Shown here in pieces: positions 45,624-54,627 of a DNA stretch of 64,000 nucleotides (within the stretch, counting starts at the first letter, position 1; the number at the start of each line of letters is the position of its first letter). Position numbers and translations under genes: made by a program. Source of the stretch: Halorubrum sp. 2020YC2 (lineage in GTDB: Archaea; Halobacteriota; Halobacteria; Halobacteriales; Haloferacaceae); the NCBI RefSeq assembly GCF_018623055.1, contig NZ_CP076019.1, positions 1,736,001 through 1,800,000 on the forward strand, in the 5' to 3' direction. The notes under the pieces are model-generated. The model ran no database searches. It was not told where the DNA came from and saw nothing but the letters and a program-made list of their open reading frames with translations.

Positions 45624-45890
45624 GTTGATTCCGATTGTAAGGAGTTACCAAACCGTAGTAAATGTTTTTCCATTATATTTACGTTTAATAACACTTATCA
45701 GCAACATGTTAACGGTACGGGATCGTGAAAACGTCGCTCGGACGAGGGGAGTAGATACCCGAAAGTTGCGTTTAGCGGCTTCGAAACGCCCGGTATCGGA
45801 TAACAGACGGATCCGCGAGGGTCACCGATACACTCATTGACTGCGACGATAGATCATGTGGTATGAGCACACAGAGGGGCGGTGAGACCG
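45624..45890. promoter_or_regulatory. Divergent promoter region of fdhA and formate dehydrogenase
   Basis: This 267-base gap is AT-rich at 45640-45705. On the minus strand a TTTACTACGG string lies about 35-45 bases before fdhA and may be its TATA box. The formate dehydrogenase side is less clear. No operator is obvious. Confidence 0.35.
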
Positions 45891-48032
45891 ATGTCCAGTG
45901 AGCCGGACGACGCGACGAAGACGATCTGCCCGTACTGCGGCGTCGGCTGCGGGATCCGCGTCCTCGAGGGGGACGAGCCCGGCGAGATGCGCTTCATGCC
46001 GTGGGGCGACGCGCCGGTGAACGAGGGGAGCGTCTGCATCAAGGGCGGCGCGGCGACGCAGGTCGTCGACCACGAGGACCGGCTGACGGAGCCGCTGATC
46101 AAGGAGGACGGCGAGTTCCGCGAGGCGACCTGGGGAGAGGCGCTCGACCGCGTCGTCGACGAGATGGAGTCGATCCGCGAGGAGCACGGTCCGGACGGGA
46201 TGGGCTTTTTCGGCTCCTCGAAGACGTTCAACGAAGAGAACTACCTCATCCAGAAGCTCGCGCGGCGGTACGGCACCAACCAGGTCGACAACTGTACGCG
46301 GATGTGTCACGCCTCCACCGTCTGGGCGCTCCGGACCAGCCTCGGGATGGGCGCGATGACGAACAGCATGGCCGACCTAGAGGACTCCGCGGACGTGCTG
46401 TGGATCCAGGGCGCGAACCCGGGCGAGCAGCACCCGATCGCCAACAGCCAGTACTTCCGGCAGGCCGTCTTGGAGGGCGCGACCGTCATCCAGGTCGACC
46501 CGCACGCGAACAAGACCACCCGGTCGTTCGAGATAGACGACACCGACCGGCACATGCACCTCCAGCTGAAGCCCGGCACCGATATTCCCCTGCTTAACAT
46601 CGTCCTCAAGACGATACTGGAGCGCCACGAGGAGGAGCCGGACGCGGGCTGGATCGACGAGGCGTTCGTCGCGGAGCGCACGAAGGGTATCGACCACCTG
46701 AAAGAGACCCTCGCGGACTTCGACGTGGAGGCGGCCGCCGAGGAGTGCGGCGTCCCGCTGGAGGACATCGAACTCGCCGCCGAGAAGTACGCGATGGCGA
46801 ACGACGCGGCCATCTTCACCGGAATGGGGATGAGCCAGCACACCTGCGGGGTCGACAACGTCCAAAACGAGATCAACCTCGCGCTGATCACGGGGAACCT
46901 CGGTCGCCCGGGTACCGGCGTCAACCCCCTGCGCGGGCAGAACAACGTCCAGGGCACCTGCGACGTGGGCGCGATGCCGAACGTCCTCCCGGGGTACCAG
47001 CTCGTCGACGACGACGAGGCCCGCGAGTCCGTCGAGGACGTGTGGGGCTTCGATATCCCCTCGGAGCCGGGGCTGACGAACGTCGAGATATCCCACGCGA
47101 TCGGCGACACCGTCCACGGGCTCTACGTCATGGGCGAGAACCCGATCATGAGCGAGCCGGACGGCAACCGGACCGAGGAGCGGTTCCGCGAGGACCTCGA
47201 TTTCATGGTGGTCCAAGACATCTTCATGACCGAGACCGCCGAGCTGGCGGACGTGGTCCTCCCCGCGACGACGTGGGCCGAACGCGACGGCACCGTCACC
47301 AACACCGACCGCCGCGTCCAGCGAATGCGCGGCGTCCACAAGGTCCACGAGAACACGCGTCACGACCTCGACATCCTCTGTGAGGTGGGGACGCGGCTGT
47401 TCGGCGGTGACGAGTTCGCGTTCGACGGTCCCGAGGACGTGTTCGAGGAGCTGCGCGAGGTCTGCCCGATCATGCACGGGATGACCTACGACGCGCTCGG
47501 GGAGACGGGGCTGCACTGGCCCTGCTACGAGGAGGGCGACGAGGGTGACCCGTTCCTCTACGAGGATGAGTTCGAGACCGAGGACGGTCTCGGCCGCATC
47601 GAGGGCGTCGTCCATCAGGAGCCGAAGGAGGTCCCCGACGATGAGTACCCGCTCGTGTTGACCACGGCGCGGCTCGAAGAGCACTACAACACCGGGACGA
47701 TGAGCCGCCGGTCGCCCACGCTCTCGAAGCAGCACCCCGAGAACTTCGTCGACGTTCACCCGAACGACGCCGAGCGGTACGGCATCGAGGACGGCGAGGA
47801 CGTGGTGTTGAAGTCCAGACGCGGCGAGATCACCGTCCGCGCCGACGTGACCGAGGACATCAAGGAGGGCGTCGTCTGGACCACGCCGCACTTCGCGGCC
47901 GCCTCCGCGAACCGCCTCACCAACGACGTGCTCGACGAGCGCGCCAAGATCCCCGAGTACAAGGCCGCCTCCGCCGAGATCGAGGTCGACATCGAGACTG
48001 CGGGCGACGACGCGGCGTCCGCCGACGACTGA
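45891..48032 (+). CDS. fdhF: Formate dehydrogenase catalytic (alpha) subunit, molybdopterin type
   Basis: This 713-residue enzyme oxidises formate to CO2. The N-terminal [4Fe-4S] site is CPYCGVGCG then GSVCIKGG. The catalytic residue is Cys139 in NCTRMCHASTVWAL (Sec or Cys in the family, so no Sec needed). The bis-molybdopterin motifs GANPGEQHPI, MGMSQHTCGVDNVQNEIN, GRPGTGVNPLRGQNNVQGTC and TTARLEEHYNTGTMSRRS are intact. A GTG at 45882 is an alternative start. No beta or gamma subunit is adjacent. Confidence 0.9.
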   Translation: MSSEPDDATKTICPYCGVGCGIRVLEGDEPGEMRFMPWGDAPVNEGSVCIKGGAATQVVDHEDRLTEPLIKEDGEFREATWGEALDRVVDEMESIREEHGPDGMGFFGSSKTFNEENYLIQKLARRYGTNQVDNCTRMCHASTVWALRTSLGMGAMTNSMADLEDSADVLWIQGANPGEQHPIANSQYFRQAVLEGATVIQVDPHANKTTRSFEIDDTDRHMHLQLKPGTDIPLLNIVLKTILERHEEEPDAGWIDEAFVAERTKGIDHLKETLADFDVEAAAEECGVPLEDIELAAEKYAMANDAAIFTGMGMSQHTCGVDNVQNEINLALITGNLGRPGTGVNPLRGQNNVQGTCDVGAMPNVLPGYQLVDDDEARESVEDVWGFDIPSEPGLTNVEISHAIGDTVHGLYVMGENPIMSEPDGNRTEERFREDLDFMVVQDIFMTETAELADVVLPATTWAERDGTVTNTDRRVQRMRGVHKVHENTRHDLDILCEVGTRLFGGDEFAFDGPEDVFEELREVCPIMHGMTYDALGETGLHWPCYEEGDEGDPFLYEDEFETEDGLGRIEGVVHQEPKEVPDDEYPLVLTTARLEEHYNTGTMSRRSPTLSKQHPENFVDVHPNDAERYGIEDGEDVVLKSRRGEITVRADVTEDIKEGVVWTTPHFAAASANRLTNDVLDERAKIPEYKAASAEIEVDIETAGDDAASADD

Positions 48033-48060
48033 TCGGCGGCGGTCGCTATCTTTCTTCGAG

Positions 48061-48480
48061 GAGAGAATCCCGCCGTTTACGGCGGGAGTGAATCCGACAA
48101 GCCCTCTACAGACCACGTTCTGACGCTGATGCGGATATTTATGTAGCGTCACGTCGGAGCATGACGTACACCGAGGCGGTTTCACCGCCACCTAAATACA
48201 CAATATCGGGACTCCGAGAATCAGAACGTTCGAGACACCCTCTCGAACCGCTGTGGTGTCTCGGTCAAGATAACTCCGAGTCCCCCCTGCCGGGGGATAG
48301 GAGTAACGGCGGTGTGGCCCCGTCCTCAGAAATCGAAGATTTCTGATGGGCTGCACGAGAACAGCGTTCTCGTGAACGCCATCGGCTCGTCATGCCGACG
48401 AGTCGTCAACCAGCAAATATCCCAACTCAGCGGTGCGGTACCGTGGGAAGCCTCGTCGTTTACGACGGGGAGGAGGTCAC
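48061..48480 (+). mobile_element. IS200/IS605-family derivative without tnpB core (copy C)
   Basis: The left end is GAGAGAAT then a perfect hairpin, CCCGCCG-TTTA-CGGCGGG (48069-48086 region), then GAATCCGA. The right end is CCTCGTCG-TTTA-CGACGGGG then AGGAGGTCAC, ending at 48480. The 15-base string GATAACTCCGAGTCC (48269-48283) also occurs in copy A. A frame around it (GQDNSESPLPGDRSNGG) resembles the hydrophilic tail of haloarchaeal TnpB. Several inner hairpins (for example AGAAATCGAAGATTTCT) are present. No transposase is encoded. Confidence 0.65.
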
Positions 48481-48944
48481 ACGGTTTCTTCCAGTGTCGT
48501 CTCGTCGCCGTGCCGGACGGCGACGCGGTTCGGGACACTCGCCTCGGTGAACGCGACGGCGACCGAGTACGGGTGCTCCTGTGCCACGTCCGGGCAGGCC
48601 TCCCCTTCCCACTCCGGGTCGTTTCTGGTCTCGACGCGGAGCGTCAGCGTTCCCTCGTCAAGCGCGGCGTCGATCAGGGCGGGCCGGTAACACTCCCGCG
48701 CGCCCTCGAGGATCCGCCCCGCGACGACTAGTCCGGGCGGATCCGCGTCGAGGTCGCCGCGTAGCTCGGCGGCGTCGACGGGACCGTGATCGGGACCCGG
48801 TCGGTCGCCGTCGTACTCTCGCCGGAACGTCACCTCGGCGCCGTCGATCGCCGTCGGGTCGTCGGTCCGCGACGGAGTCGGACAGCCAGCGAGCGAGGCG
48901 GTCGAGAGAGCGGCCACGGACGCGAGGAGGGCTCTGCGGCGCAT
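48477..48944 (-). CDS. Tat-type lipoprotein, unknown function
   Basis: This 155-residue protein starts MRRRALLASVAALSTASLAG with Cys21 as lipobox cysteine; the Arg triplet suggests Tat export, usual in haloarchaea. The mature part is acidic with Cys87-type pairs (ARECYRPALID and GEACPDVAQEH). I recognise no family. Its stop codon lies in the last bases of IS copy C (TCA at 48477-48479), so the insertion replaced or supplied its 3' end. Confidence 0.72.
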   Translation of the reverse strand: MRRRALLASVAALSTASLAGCPTPSRTDDPTAIDGAEVTFRREYDGDRPGPDHGPVDAAELRGDLDADPPGLVVAGRILEGARECYRPALIDAALDEGTLTLRVETRNDPEWEGEACPDVAQEHPYSVAVAFTEASVPNRVAVRHGDETTLEETV

Positions 48945-49005
48945 GTCGCGAGCCACGCGGAGCGCCGTGAAGTGTCTTCTGTGGCCGGCCGGGGAGCGCC
49001 GCGGA

Positions 49006-51411
49006 TCAGTCGTCGCCGGGCGCGGCCTCGCCGTCGCCGTCCGCACCGAACTCGAACTCGGTGGTCTCGGTGTCCGCCTCCGGCGGTTCGTCGGGAGCGT
49101 CCCCGGTCTCGACGCCTCCGAGGTCGACGGCGTCCGCCTCGGCGGCGGCCTCCTCGCGCGCCTCGAACTCGTCCGCGAGCGTCCGGAGGTCGTCGGCGCG
49201 CGACGACAGCGACTCCGCGCTCGCGGAGATCTGTCCAATCGCCGCGGTCTGCTCCTCGGCGGCGGCGGAGACGTTCTGCGCCTCGCTCGCGGTCTCGACG
49301 CTCACCTCCGCGACCTCGTCGATCATCGAGACGGCCTCCTGAGTCGACTCGGCCTGCTGGTCGGTAGCGTCGTTGATCGACTGGACTCCCGCGTTGGCGT
49401 CCTCGACGTCCTCGACGATCGATTCGAGCGTCGCGACGGTCTCCTCGACGACCGCTCGGCCGGCCTCGACGTCGTCCTCCATCGAGAACAGGCCGTCCGC
49501 GACCGACTCGGTGGACCCCTCGACGCCGGCGATCAGCTCCTCGACCTCGGTGGTCGCCTCGGCCGTCTCCTCCGCCAAGTCCTTCACCTCGCGGGCGACG
49601 ACGGCGAACCCCTCCCCGGCCTCGCCCGCGCGGGCCGCCTCGATGGAGGCGTTGAGCGCGAGGATGTTCGTCTGCTCCGCGATGTCGTCGATCAGCTCGA
49701 CCACCTCGCCGATGCGCTCGACCTCGTCGCGCAGGTCGCGCATCTCGTCGACGGTCTGGCCGACCTCGTCGTCGATCCGGTCCATGCGGTCGATCGCCTC
49801 GCCGGCCTCCTCGCGGCCCGCCTCGCCCGCTTCGGCGGTCGCGGCCGACCGCTCCGCGAGCTCGTCCGTGGAGGAGGCTATCTCCTCGACGGTGGCCGAG
49901 AGGTCGTCCAGCTCGGCGGCCGCGGTCGCGAGCGTCTCCTCCTGTCGCTCCGTGCCGACCGATATCTCCTCGACGCTCTCCGCGACGTCGACGCTCGTCG
50001 ACTCGACCTCCGCGGCGGCGGAGGTCACCTCGTCGCTCTGTTCCCCGACCGTCTCGGCGGCGTCCTGGATCGCGACGACGAGCGCCTCCAGCCGGTCGAG
50101 CGTCTCGTTGAGCGACTCCGCGATGGCGGTCATCGCCTCGCTCTCGCTCTCCGGGTCGAGCCGGCGGGTGAGGTCCCCCTCCGCGACGGCGTCGATGTCG
50201 GTCTCGTACTCGTCGGCCTTCGCCTCTAAGTGCTCGGAGAGCGACTCCGCCTCCTCGCGCGCCGCGGCGGCCTCGTCGGCGGACGCCTCGACCGCCTCGA
50301 TCTGCTCGCGCATCGTCTCGCGGATGCGGTCGAACAGCGCCGAGAGCTGGCCGAACTCGTCGGCGCGCTCGTGCTCGATGTCGATGTCCAACTCGCCGGC
50401 TTCGATCGCCTCGGCGTACTCCCGGAGGTCGTCGACGGACCCGTTCACGTCGCGGACGACGAACGCGCCCACCGCGAGCAGGCCGACGACCGAGATGGCG
50501 ATCAAAAGCAGCACGGTCCGGGTCACGTCACCGACGGTGCCGTACACCGCGTCTTCCGGGGCCGCGACGACGACCGCCCAGGACTTCCCCTCGATGGGCG
50601 CGGTCGCCGTGGCGACCGCCGACCCGTTCACGACGGTCTGTTCGTCGTCGGTGACGTCGACCGCGACCGGCTCGCTGACGTCGGTTCTCAGGTGCGACAG
50701 CTCCTCGATCAGGAAGTAGTCGTCCAGGATAACGTCGCTGTCCGACGCCAGCGCGACCTGCCCGGTGCCGGTGGAGACGACCTGCATGTCGCCGCCGTCG
50801 ACGGGGGCGGTCAGGAGCGAGCCCCGCTCCGACAGGTCGACGGTGATCACGACCGCGCGGTCGGAGACGCCGTTGATCGGGCTGACGAAGCCCAGTCGGT
50901 TCTCGCCGTCCGCCTTGTACGGCTCGAACGAGCGGACCTCGTCCGGACCGGCGAACGCCGCCGGTCCGACCGCCCACGGTCGCTCGTCCTCGGAGAACGT
51001 CGTTCCCTCGGCCATCGGAGAGGTGCTCACGGTGACCTCGTTCGACACGGTGTCGTAGTAGTGAACGTCGACCACGTACTCCGGGAGCATGTCGGCGTTC
51101 CGCCGAAGCTCGTCGCGGATCCGCCCCTCGCTGGACGACTGGACGCCGGACGACGACGAGACGCGGAGCGCGTACCCGTTCATGTCGTCGATGAACCCGT
51201 CGATCCCCTCGGCCTCTCGTTCGGCGGCGCTCAGCATCGTCTCTTGGGCGTCCGACTCGACGCTCCCCTGAACCTGATCGACGGCGAGCGCGCCGGTGCC
51301 GAGCAGCACGGCGGACACGACGATGACCGCGGTCGCGATTTTGAACAGATAGCGACTACGAAGTCGATCGGAGAGACGTCGAAAGACGTTGCGTCGGTCG
51401 TCAGCGGGCAT
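49006..51411 (-). CDS. Methyl-accepting transducer (HTR type) with extracellular Cache-like sensor
   Basis: This 801-residue transducer has a first span at residues 25-45, an extracellular domain of about 240 residues with Cache-like strings (DVHYYDTVSNEVTVST, VVITVDLSERGSLL), a second span at about 305-330, HAMP (NGSVDDLREYAEAIEAGELD), a second HAMP-like unit and the signalling hairpin ([20 protein letters not shown]). The acidic C-terminus ends in DGEAAPGDD. It would detect a small ligand or ion outside the cell. Confidence 0.9.
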   Translation of the reverse strand: MPADDRRNVFRRLSDRLRSRYLFKIATAVIVVSAVLLGTGALAVDQVQGSVESDAQETMLSAAEREAEGIDGFIDDMNGYALRVSSSSGVQSSSEGRIRDELRRNADMLPEYVVDVHYYDTVSNEVTVSTSPMAEGTTFSEDERPWAVGPAAFAGPDEVRSFEPYKADGENRLGFVSPINGVSDRAVVITVDLSERGSLLTAPVDGGDMQVVSTGTGQVALASDSDVILDDYFLIEELSHLRTDVSEPVAVDVTDDEQTVVNGSAVATATAPIEGKSWAVVVAAPEDAVYGTVGDVTRTVLLLIAISVVGLLAVGAFVVRDVNGSVDDLREYAEAIEAGELDIDIEHERADEFGQLSALFDRIRETMREQIEAVEASADEAAAAREEAESLSEHLEAKADEYETDIDAVAEGDLTRRLDPESESEAMTAIAESLNETLDRLEALVVAIQDAAETVGEQSDEVTSAAAEVESTSVDVAESVEEISVGTERQEETLATAAAELDDLSATVEEIASSTDELAERSAATAEAGEAGREEAGEAIDRMDRIDDEVGQTVDEMRDLRDEVERIGEVVELIDDIAEQTNILALNASIEAARAGEAGEGFAVVAREVKDLAEETAEATTEVEELIAGVEGSTESVADGLFSMEDDVEAGRAVVEETVATLESIVEDVEDANAGVQSINDATDQQAESTQEAVSMIDEVAEVSVETASEAQNVSAAAEEQTAAIGQISASAESLSSRADDLRTLADEFEAREEAAAEADAVDLGGVETGDAPDEPPEADTETTEFEFGADGDGEAAPGDD

Positions 51412-51610
51412 GATTCGCTCTTCACATAGCCGTTAATAAACGTCGGTGATTAGACATCGATATTGATAATTTGAGGTCGGAACGCCGAACGGGCGTCGCG
51501 TTCGACCCCGGGTGCGCGCGGTCGAACTGGACGGTCGGGAGGATCGACCCGCGACCCCGCCCGACCGCCCCATCCGAAACCACTATCCCCGATCCGGCGG
51601 ATCGTTCGAT

Positions 51611-51928
51611 ATGGACTGGCCACACGACCCCGACGGCGAGCAGGGGAGCGAGGGCATGCGGCAGTACGGCCACGCCGTGCTCGCGAAGAAGATCGACGAG
51701 GAGGAGGACTTCCCGCTCACGGCGGCGGAGTACGTCGAGCAGTACGGCGACCACCCGATCCGGATCGACTACGAGACGGTCGTCTCCGTCGAGGAGATCT
51801 TCGAGCACGTCGAACAGGAGGAGTTCGCGGACTTCGTCGAGTTCCATCAGGAACTCGGCCGGGCGATGCGCGAGAACGGCTACTGGTTCTACGAGGGCGC
51901 CGACCAGTTCGTCGACGGCAGCGCTTGA
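51611..51928 (+). CDS. DUF5785-like haloarchaeal protein
   Basis: This 105-residue acidic protein begins MDWPHDPDGEQGSEGMRQYG. It contains FPLTAAEYVEQYGDHPIRID and the aromatic end GYWFYEGADQFV. I match it from memory to the small family DUF5785, function unknown. A T6 run follows the stop (51935-51940) and may terminate transcription. The upstream frame from 51512 is not protein-like. Confidence 0.7.
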   Translation: MDWPHDPDGEQGSEGMRQYGHAVLAKKIDEEEDFPLTAAEYVEQYGDHPIRIDYETVVSVEEIFEHVEQEEFADFVEFHQELGRAMRENGYWFYEGADQFVDGSA

Positions 51929-51972
51929 TACGCGTTTTTTGAGTTCGGTGTGGTTCTTTTAGACGAAGCTCT

Positions 51973-52086
51973 AGCCGATCACTTATAAATGGCTGCTGAC
52001 AGATCGACGGCAAGCACCGCCAAAGCCCCAGCCGCTTACTTATAAATGACTGACCGTGGATCGGCGGTGACTTCCTCCAAAGCCCC
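51973..52086. repeat. Two tandem 57-bp imperfect repeats with TATA-like core
   Basis: Units 51973-52029 and 52030-52086 each begin AGCCG, contain ACTTATAAATG at the same offset and end in CAAAGCCCC. The next AGCCG (52087) starts a large inverted repeat. The pattern looks like a haloarchaeal dispersed element or array of promoters/small RNAs. No protein is encoded. Confidence 0.7.
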
Positions 52087-52178
52087 AGCCGGGAGGCGGG
52101 CGCACGCTCGCTGCGCTCCTCGTCACTCGCTTCGCTCGTTCCTGCGGTGCTTACGTCGCCTGCGCCCGCCTCCCGGCT
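52087..52178. repeat. Inverted repeat with perfect 18-bp arms
   Basis: AGCCGGGAGGCGGGCGCA (52087-52104) is the exact inverse of TGCGCCCGCCTCCCGGCT (52161-52178); the 56-base loop holds further GCTCGCTGCGCTC-type palindromes. It follows the tandem TTATAAATG units and could form a strong hairpin in RNA or a cruciform. It probably belongs to the same dispersed element. Confidence 0.75.
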
Positions 52179-52451
52179 GCCCCTTTGAGTCCCGCCCCGC
52201 ACAGCGACCGCACCGCACCTCACGCCTCCCCAGCCTCGTCAGCCGGCCTCCGCTTCGCTCCGGCCGGCTGACTCCCTCGCGCGTGCTGTCTCGCGCCCGA
52301 TGGGCGCTCGCAGGCACGCGCCACCGCACAGCGTTTATTTATAAATGCCGCAGCGATGGTCGGGGTCTCGTCAGATGGAATCGGTACGGTCGAGCCGACC
52401 CCTCGACCAGCCCTCGACTCTTTTAAGAACTCCCGGAGCGAGCGACCCACC
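52179..52451. other. Rest of the dispersed element and upstream region of the DgcN-like gene
   Basis: A third TTTATTTATAAATG copy lies at 52334-52347, after more GC-rich palindromes (CCTCCGCTTCGCTCCGG near 52245). CTTTTAAGAAC (52420-52430) is a TATA-like element 27 bases before the ATG at 52452, suggesting a leaderless transcript. No gene is seen. Confidence 0.5.
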
Positions 52452-53510
52452 ATGGACCACGAGCGGATCGCCGTCCTCGCCCACGAGAAGTTCCCCGACC
52501 GCGCGAAGACCGCGCTCGGCGTGATGCGCTACGGCGACCAAGACGTCCGGGCCGTCCTCGACCGCGACCGCGCCGGCGACCGAGTGAGCGACCACGTCCC
52601 GGACATCGCGGACGCGCCGATCGTCGCGTCGTTCGCGGACGCGCACGCGGCCGCCGACGGCGACCTCGACGCGCTCTACGTCGGGATCGCGCCGATCGGC
52701 GGCGGCTTCGACGAGTCGTGGCGGTCGGACGTCGAGGCCGCGGTCGAGGCCGGCTGCGACGTGGTGAGTGGCCTCCACTACTTCTTGAACGAGGACGAGA
52801 CGCTGGCCGCGCTGGCCGACGAGCACGGCGTCGACCTCGTCGATGTCCGCAAGCCCGACGACGACCTCACGGTCGCGACCGGGGCGTCCGGCGACGTCGA
52901 CGCCGACGTAGTGTGTACGGTCGGCACCGACTGCTCGGTCGGGAAGATGACCGCCTCGCTGGAGGTCGTCGCGGCCGCCCGCGAACGCGGGATCGACGCC
53001 GCGTTCGTCCCGACGGGACAGACCGGGATCATGATCGCCGGCTGGGGGAACCCGATCGACCGCGTCGTCTCCGACTTCGCCGCGGGCGCGGTCGAGGAGA
53101 TGCTCGTCGAGGCCGGCGACGACCGCGACCTCCTCGTCGTCGAGGGGCAGGGGAGCATCGTCCACCCCGCCTACTCCGCGGTCACCTGCGGCATCCTCCA
53201 CGGCTCGATGGCGGACGGTCTCGTCCTCTGTCACGCCGCGGGCCGCGAGGTCGTTCACGGCTACGAGTCGTTCGACCTCCCGCCCCTCGACGACTACGTC
53301 GACCTCTACGAGGGACTCGCGGGGGCGGTCCACGAGACGGGCGTCGTCGCCGGCGCGCTCAACACGAAGGACGTGGCCGACGACGCGGCCGCCGCGGACG
53401 CCGTGGCCGACTTCGGCAGCGAGATCGGAGCCCCGGCCGCCGACCCGGTCCGGGACGGCGCGGACCGGATCGTGGACGGAATCGTCGACGCGGGGCTCGG
53501 CGGCGAATGA
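52452..53510 (+). CDS. DUF1611 protein, DgcN-like N-acyltransferase candidate
   Basis: This 352-residue protein has an N-terminal Rossmann-like domain and a DUF1611 C-terminal P-loop domain: CTVGTDCSVGKMTASLEVV (about residue 155), VPTGQTGIMIAGWG and VEGQGSIVHPAYSAVTCGIL. Bacterial DUF1611 proteins named DgcN act with an enolase-superfamily partner, DgcA, in D-glutamate use (DgcN acetylates, DgcA racemises). The next gene is an enolase-superfamily member joined by ATGA overlap, so the same pair is likely here. Confidence 0.8.
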   Translation: MDHERIAVLAHEKFPDRAKTALGVMRYGDQDVRAVLDRDRAGDRVSDHVPDIADAPIVASFADAHAAADGDLDALYVGIAPIGGGFDESWRSDVEAAVEAGCDVVSGLHYFLNEDETLAALADEHGVDLVDVRKPDDDLTVATGASGDVDADVVCTVGTDCSVGKMTASLEVVAAARERGIDAAFVPTGQTGIMIAGWGNPIDRVVSDFAAGAVEEMLVEAGDDRDLLVVEGQGSIVHPAYSAVTCGILHGSMADGLVLCHAAGREVVHGYESFDLPPLDDYVDLYEGLAGAVHETGVVAGALNTKDVADDAAAADAVADFGSEIGAPAADPVRDGADRIVDGIVDAGLGGE

Positions 53511-54553
53511 GCCTCGAAACCGGGTTCGAACGGGTCTCGCTGCCGCTGGCGAACCCGTTCACCATCTCGCGGGGGACCCAGACGGCGGCCGAGAACGTGG
53601 TCGTCCGCGTGACCGACGACGCGGGGATGACCGGGGTCGGGGGCGCGGCCCCCTCGGCGCACTACGGCGAGACGGCCGACACCGTCGAGGCGGTGCTGCC
53701 GGACCTGCTCGACGCGGTCGAGCGCGTCGGTGACCCCCACGCGCTCCACGCGGTCGAGGCCGAGCTACGAGGGGTCGTGAACGGCAACCCCGCCGCCCGC
53801 TGTGCCGTCTCGGTCGCCGTCCACGACCTCGCGGCCAAGCGGCTCGGTGTCCCCCTCTACCGCCTGTGGGGACTCGACCCGAGCGACGCGCCGAAGACGT
53901 CGTTCACGGTCGGCCTCGACGAGACGGACCGCGTGCGGGAGAAGGCGGTCGACGCCGTCGAGGCGGGCCACTCCGTGCTGAAGATCAAGCTCGGGACCGA
54001 CCGCGACCGAGAGCTGATCGACGCGGTCCGCGACGCCGCGCCCGACGCGCGGCTCCGCGTCGACGCCAACGAGGCGTGGACGCCGAAGGAGGCGGTGGCG
54101 AAGAGCGCGTGGCTGGCCGACCGCGACGTGGAGTTCGTCGAACAGCCCGTCTCCGCCGACGATCCGGAGGGGCTCCGATACGTCTACGAGCGCTCCGAGC
54201 TACCGATCGCCGCCGACGAGTCCTGCGTGACCGCGGCGGACGTGCCGGCGATAGCCGACCGCTGTGACGTCGCGAACCTGAAGCTGATGAAGACCGGCGG
54301 CCTGCTGGAGGCGCGGCGGCTGATCGCCGCCGCGCGGGCGCACGGGCTGGAGGTGATGTGCGGCTGTATGGTCGAGTCGAACGCCTCCATCGCGGCGGCC
54401 GCGCAGCTCGCGCCCCTGTTGGACTACGCCGACATCGACGGCTCGCTGCTGCTCGCGGAGGACCCGTACGAGGGCGTCGACCTCACGGACGGAGCGATAC
54501 GACTCGACGAGCAGGACCTCGCGGGGACCGGCGCGCGCCCGGCGTCGGAGTGA
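53507..54553 (+). CDS. Enolase-superfamily epimerase/racemase, DgcA-like
   Basis: This 348-residue protein has the dipeptide-epimerase layout: an N-terminal lid with LPLANPFTISRGTQTAAENV, catalytic SVLKIKLGTD (KxK), metal ligands RVDANEAW, EFVEQPV and AADESC, and the second catalytic Lys in VANLKLMKTGG, then GCMVESNASIAAAAQL. Two catalytic lysines fit 1,1-proton transfer, i.e. racemisation of an amino acid derivative. Coupling to the DUF1611 gene supports N-acetyl-D-glutamate racemase over Ala-Glu epimerase or muconate cycloisomerase. Confidence 0.8.
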   Translation: MSLETGFERVSLPLANPFTISRGTQTAAENVVVRVTDDAGMTGVGGAAPSAHYGETADTVEAVLPDLLDAVERVGDPHALHAVEAELRGVVNGNPAARCAVSVAVHDLAAKRLGVPLYRLWGLDPSDAPKTSFTVGLDETDRVREKAVDAVEAGHSVLKIKLGTDRDRELIDAVRDAAPDARLRVDANEAWTPKEAVAKSAWLADRDVEFVEQPVSADDPEGLRYVYERSELPIAADESCVTAADVPAIADRCDVANLKLMKTGGLLEARRLIAAARAHGLEVMCGCMVESNASIAAAAQLAPLLDYADIDGSLLLAEDPYEGVDLTDGAIRLDEQDLAGTGARPASE

Positions 54554-54627
54554 GCGGTCGGGGTCGGGGGTGGGGACACGTGGAGGCGGTGGGGACCGCG
54601 GGGACCGAACCCGGACCGGGACGGGGC

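Noticed and set aside
46296-46316. Possible selenocysteine in formate dehydrogenase
   Set aside because: The catalytic position is an ordinary TGT cysteine codon and no in-frame TGA is present.
46377-48191. 604-codon minus-strand frame opposite formate dehydrogenase
   Set aside because: It mirrors the codon structure of the real gene, has no family motifs, and lies fully antisense to conserved coding sequence.
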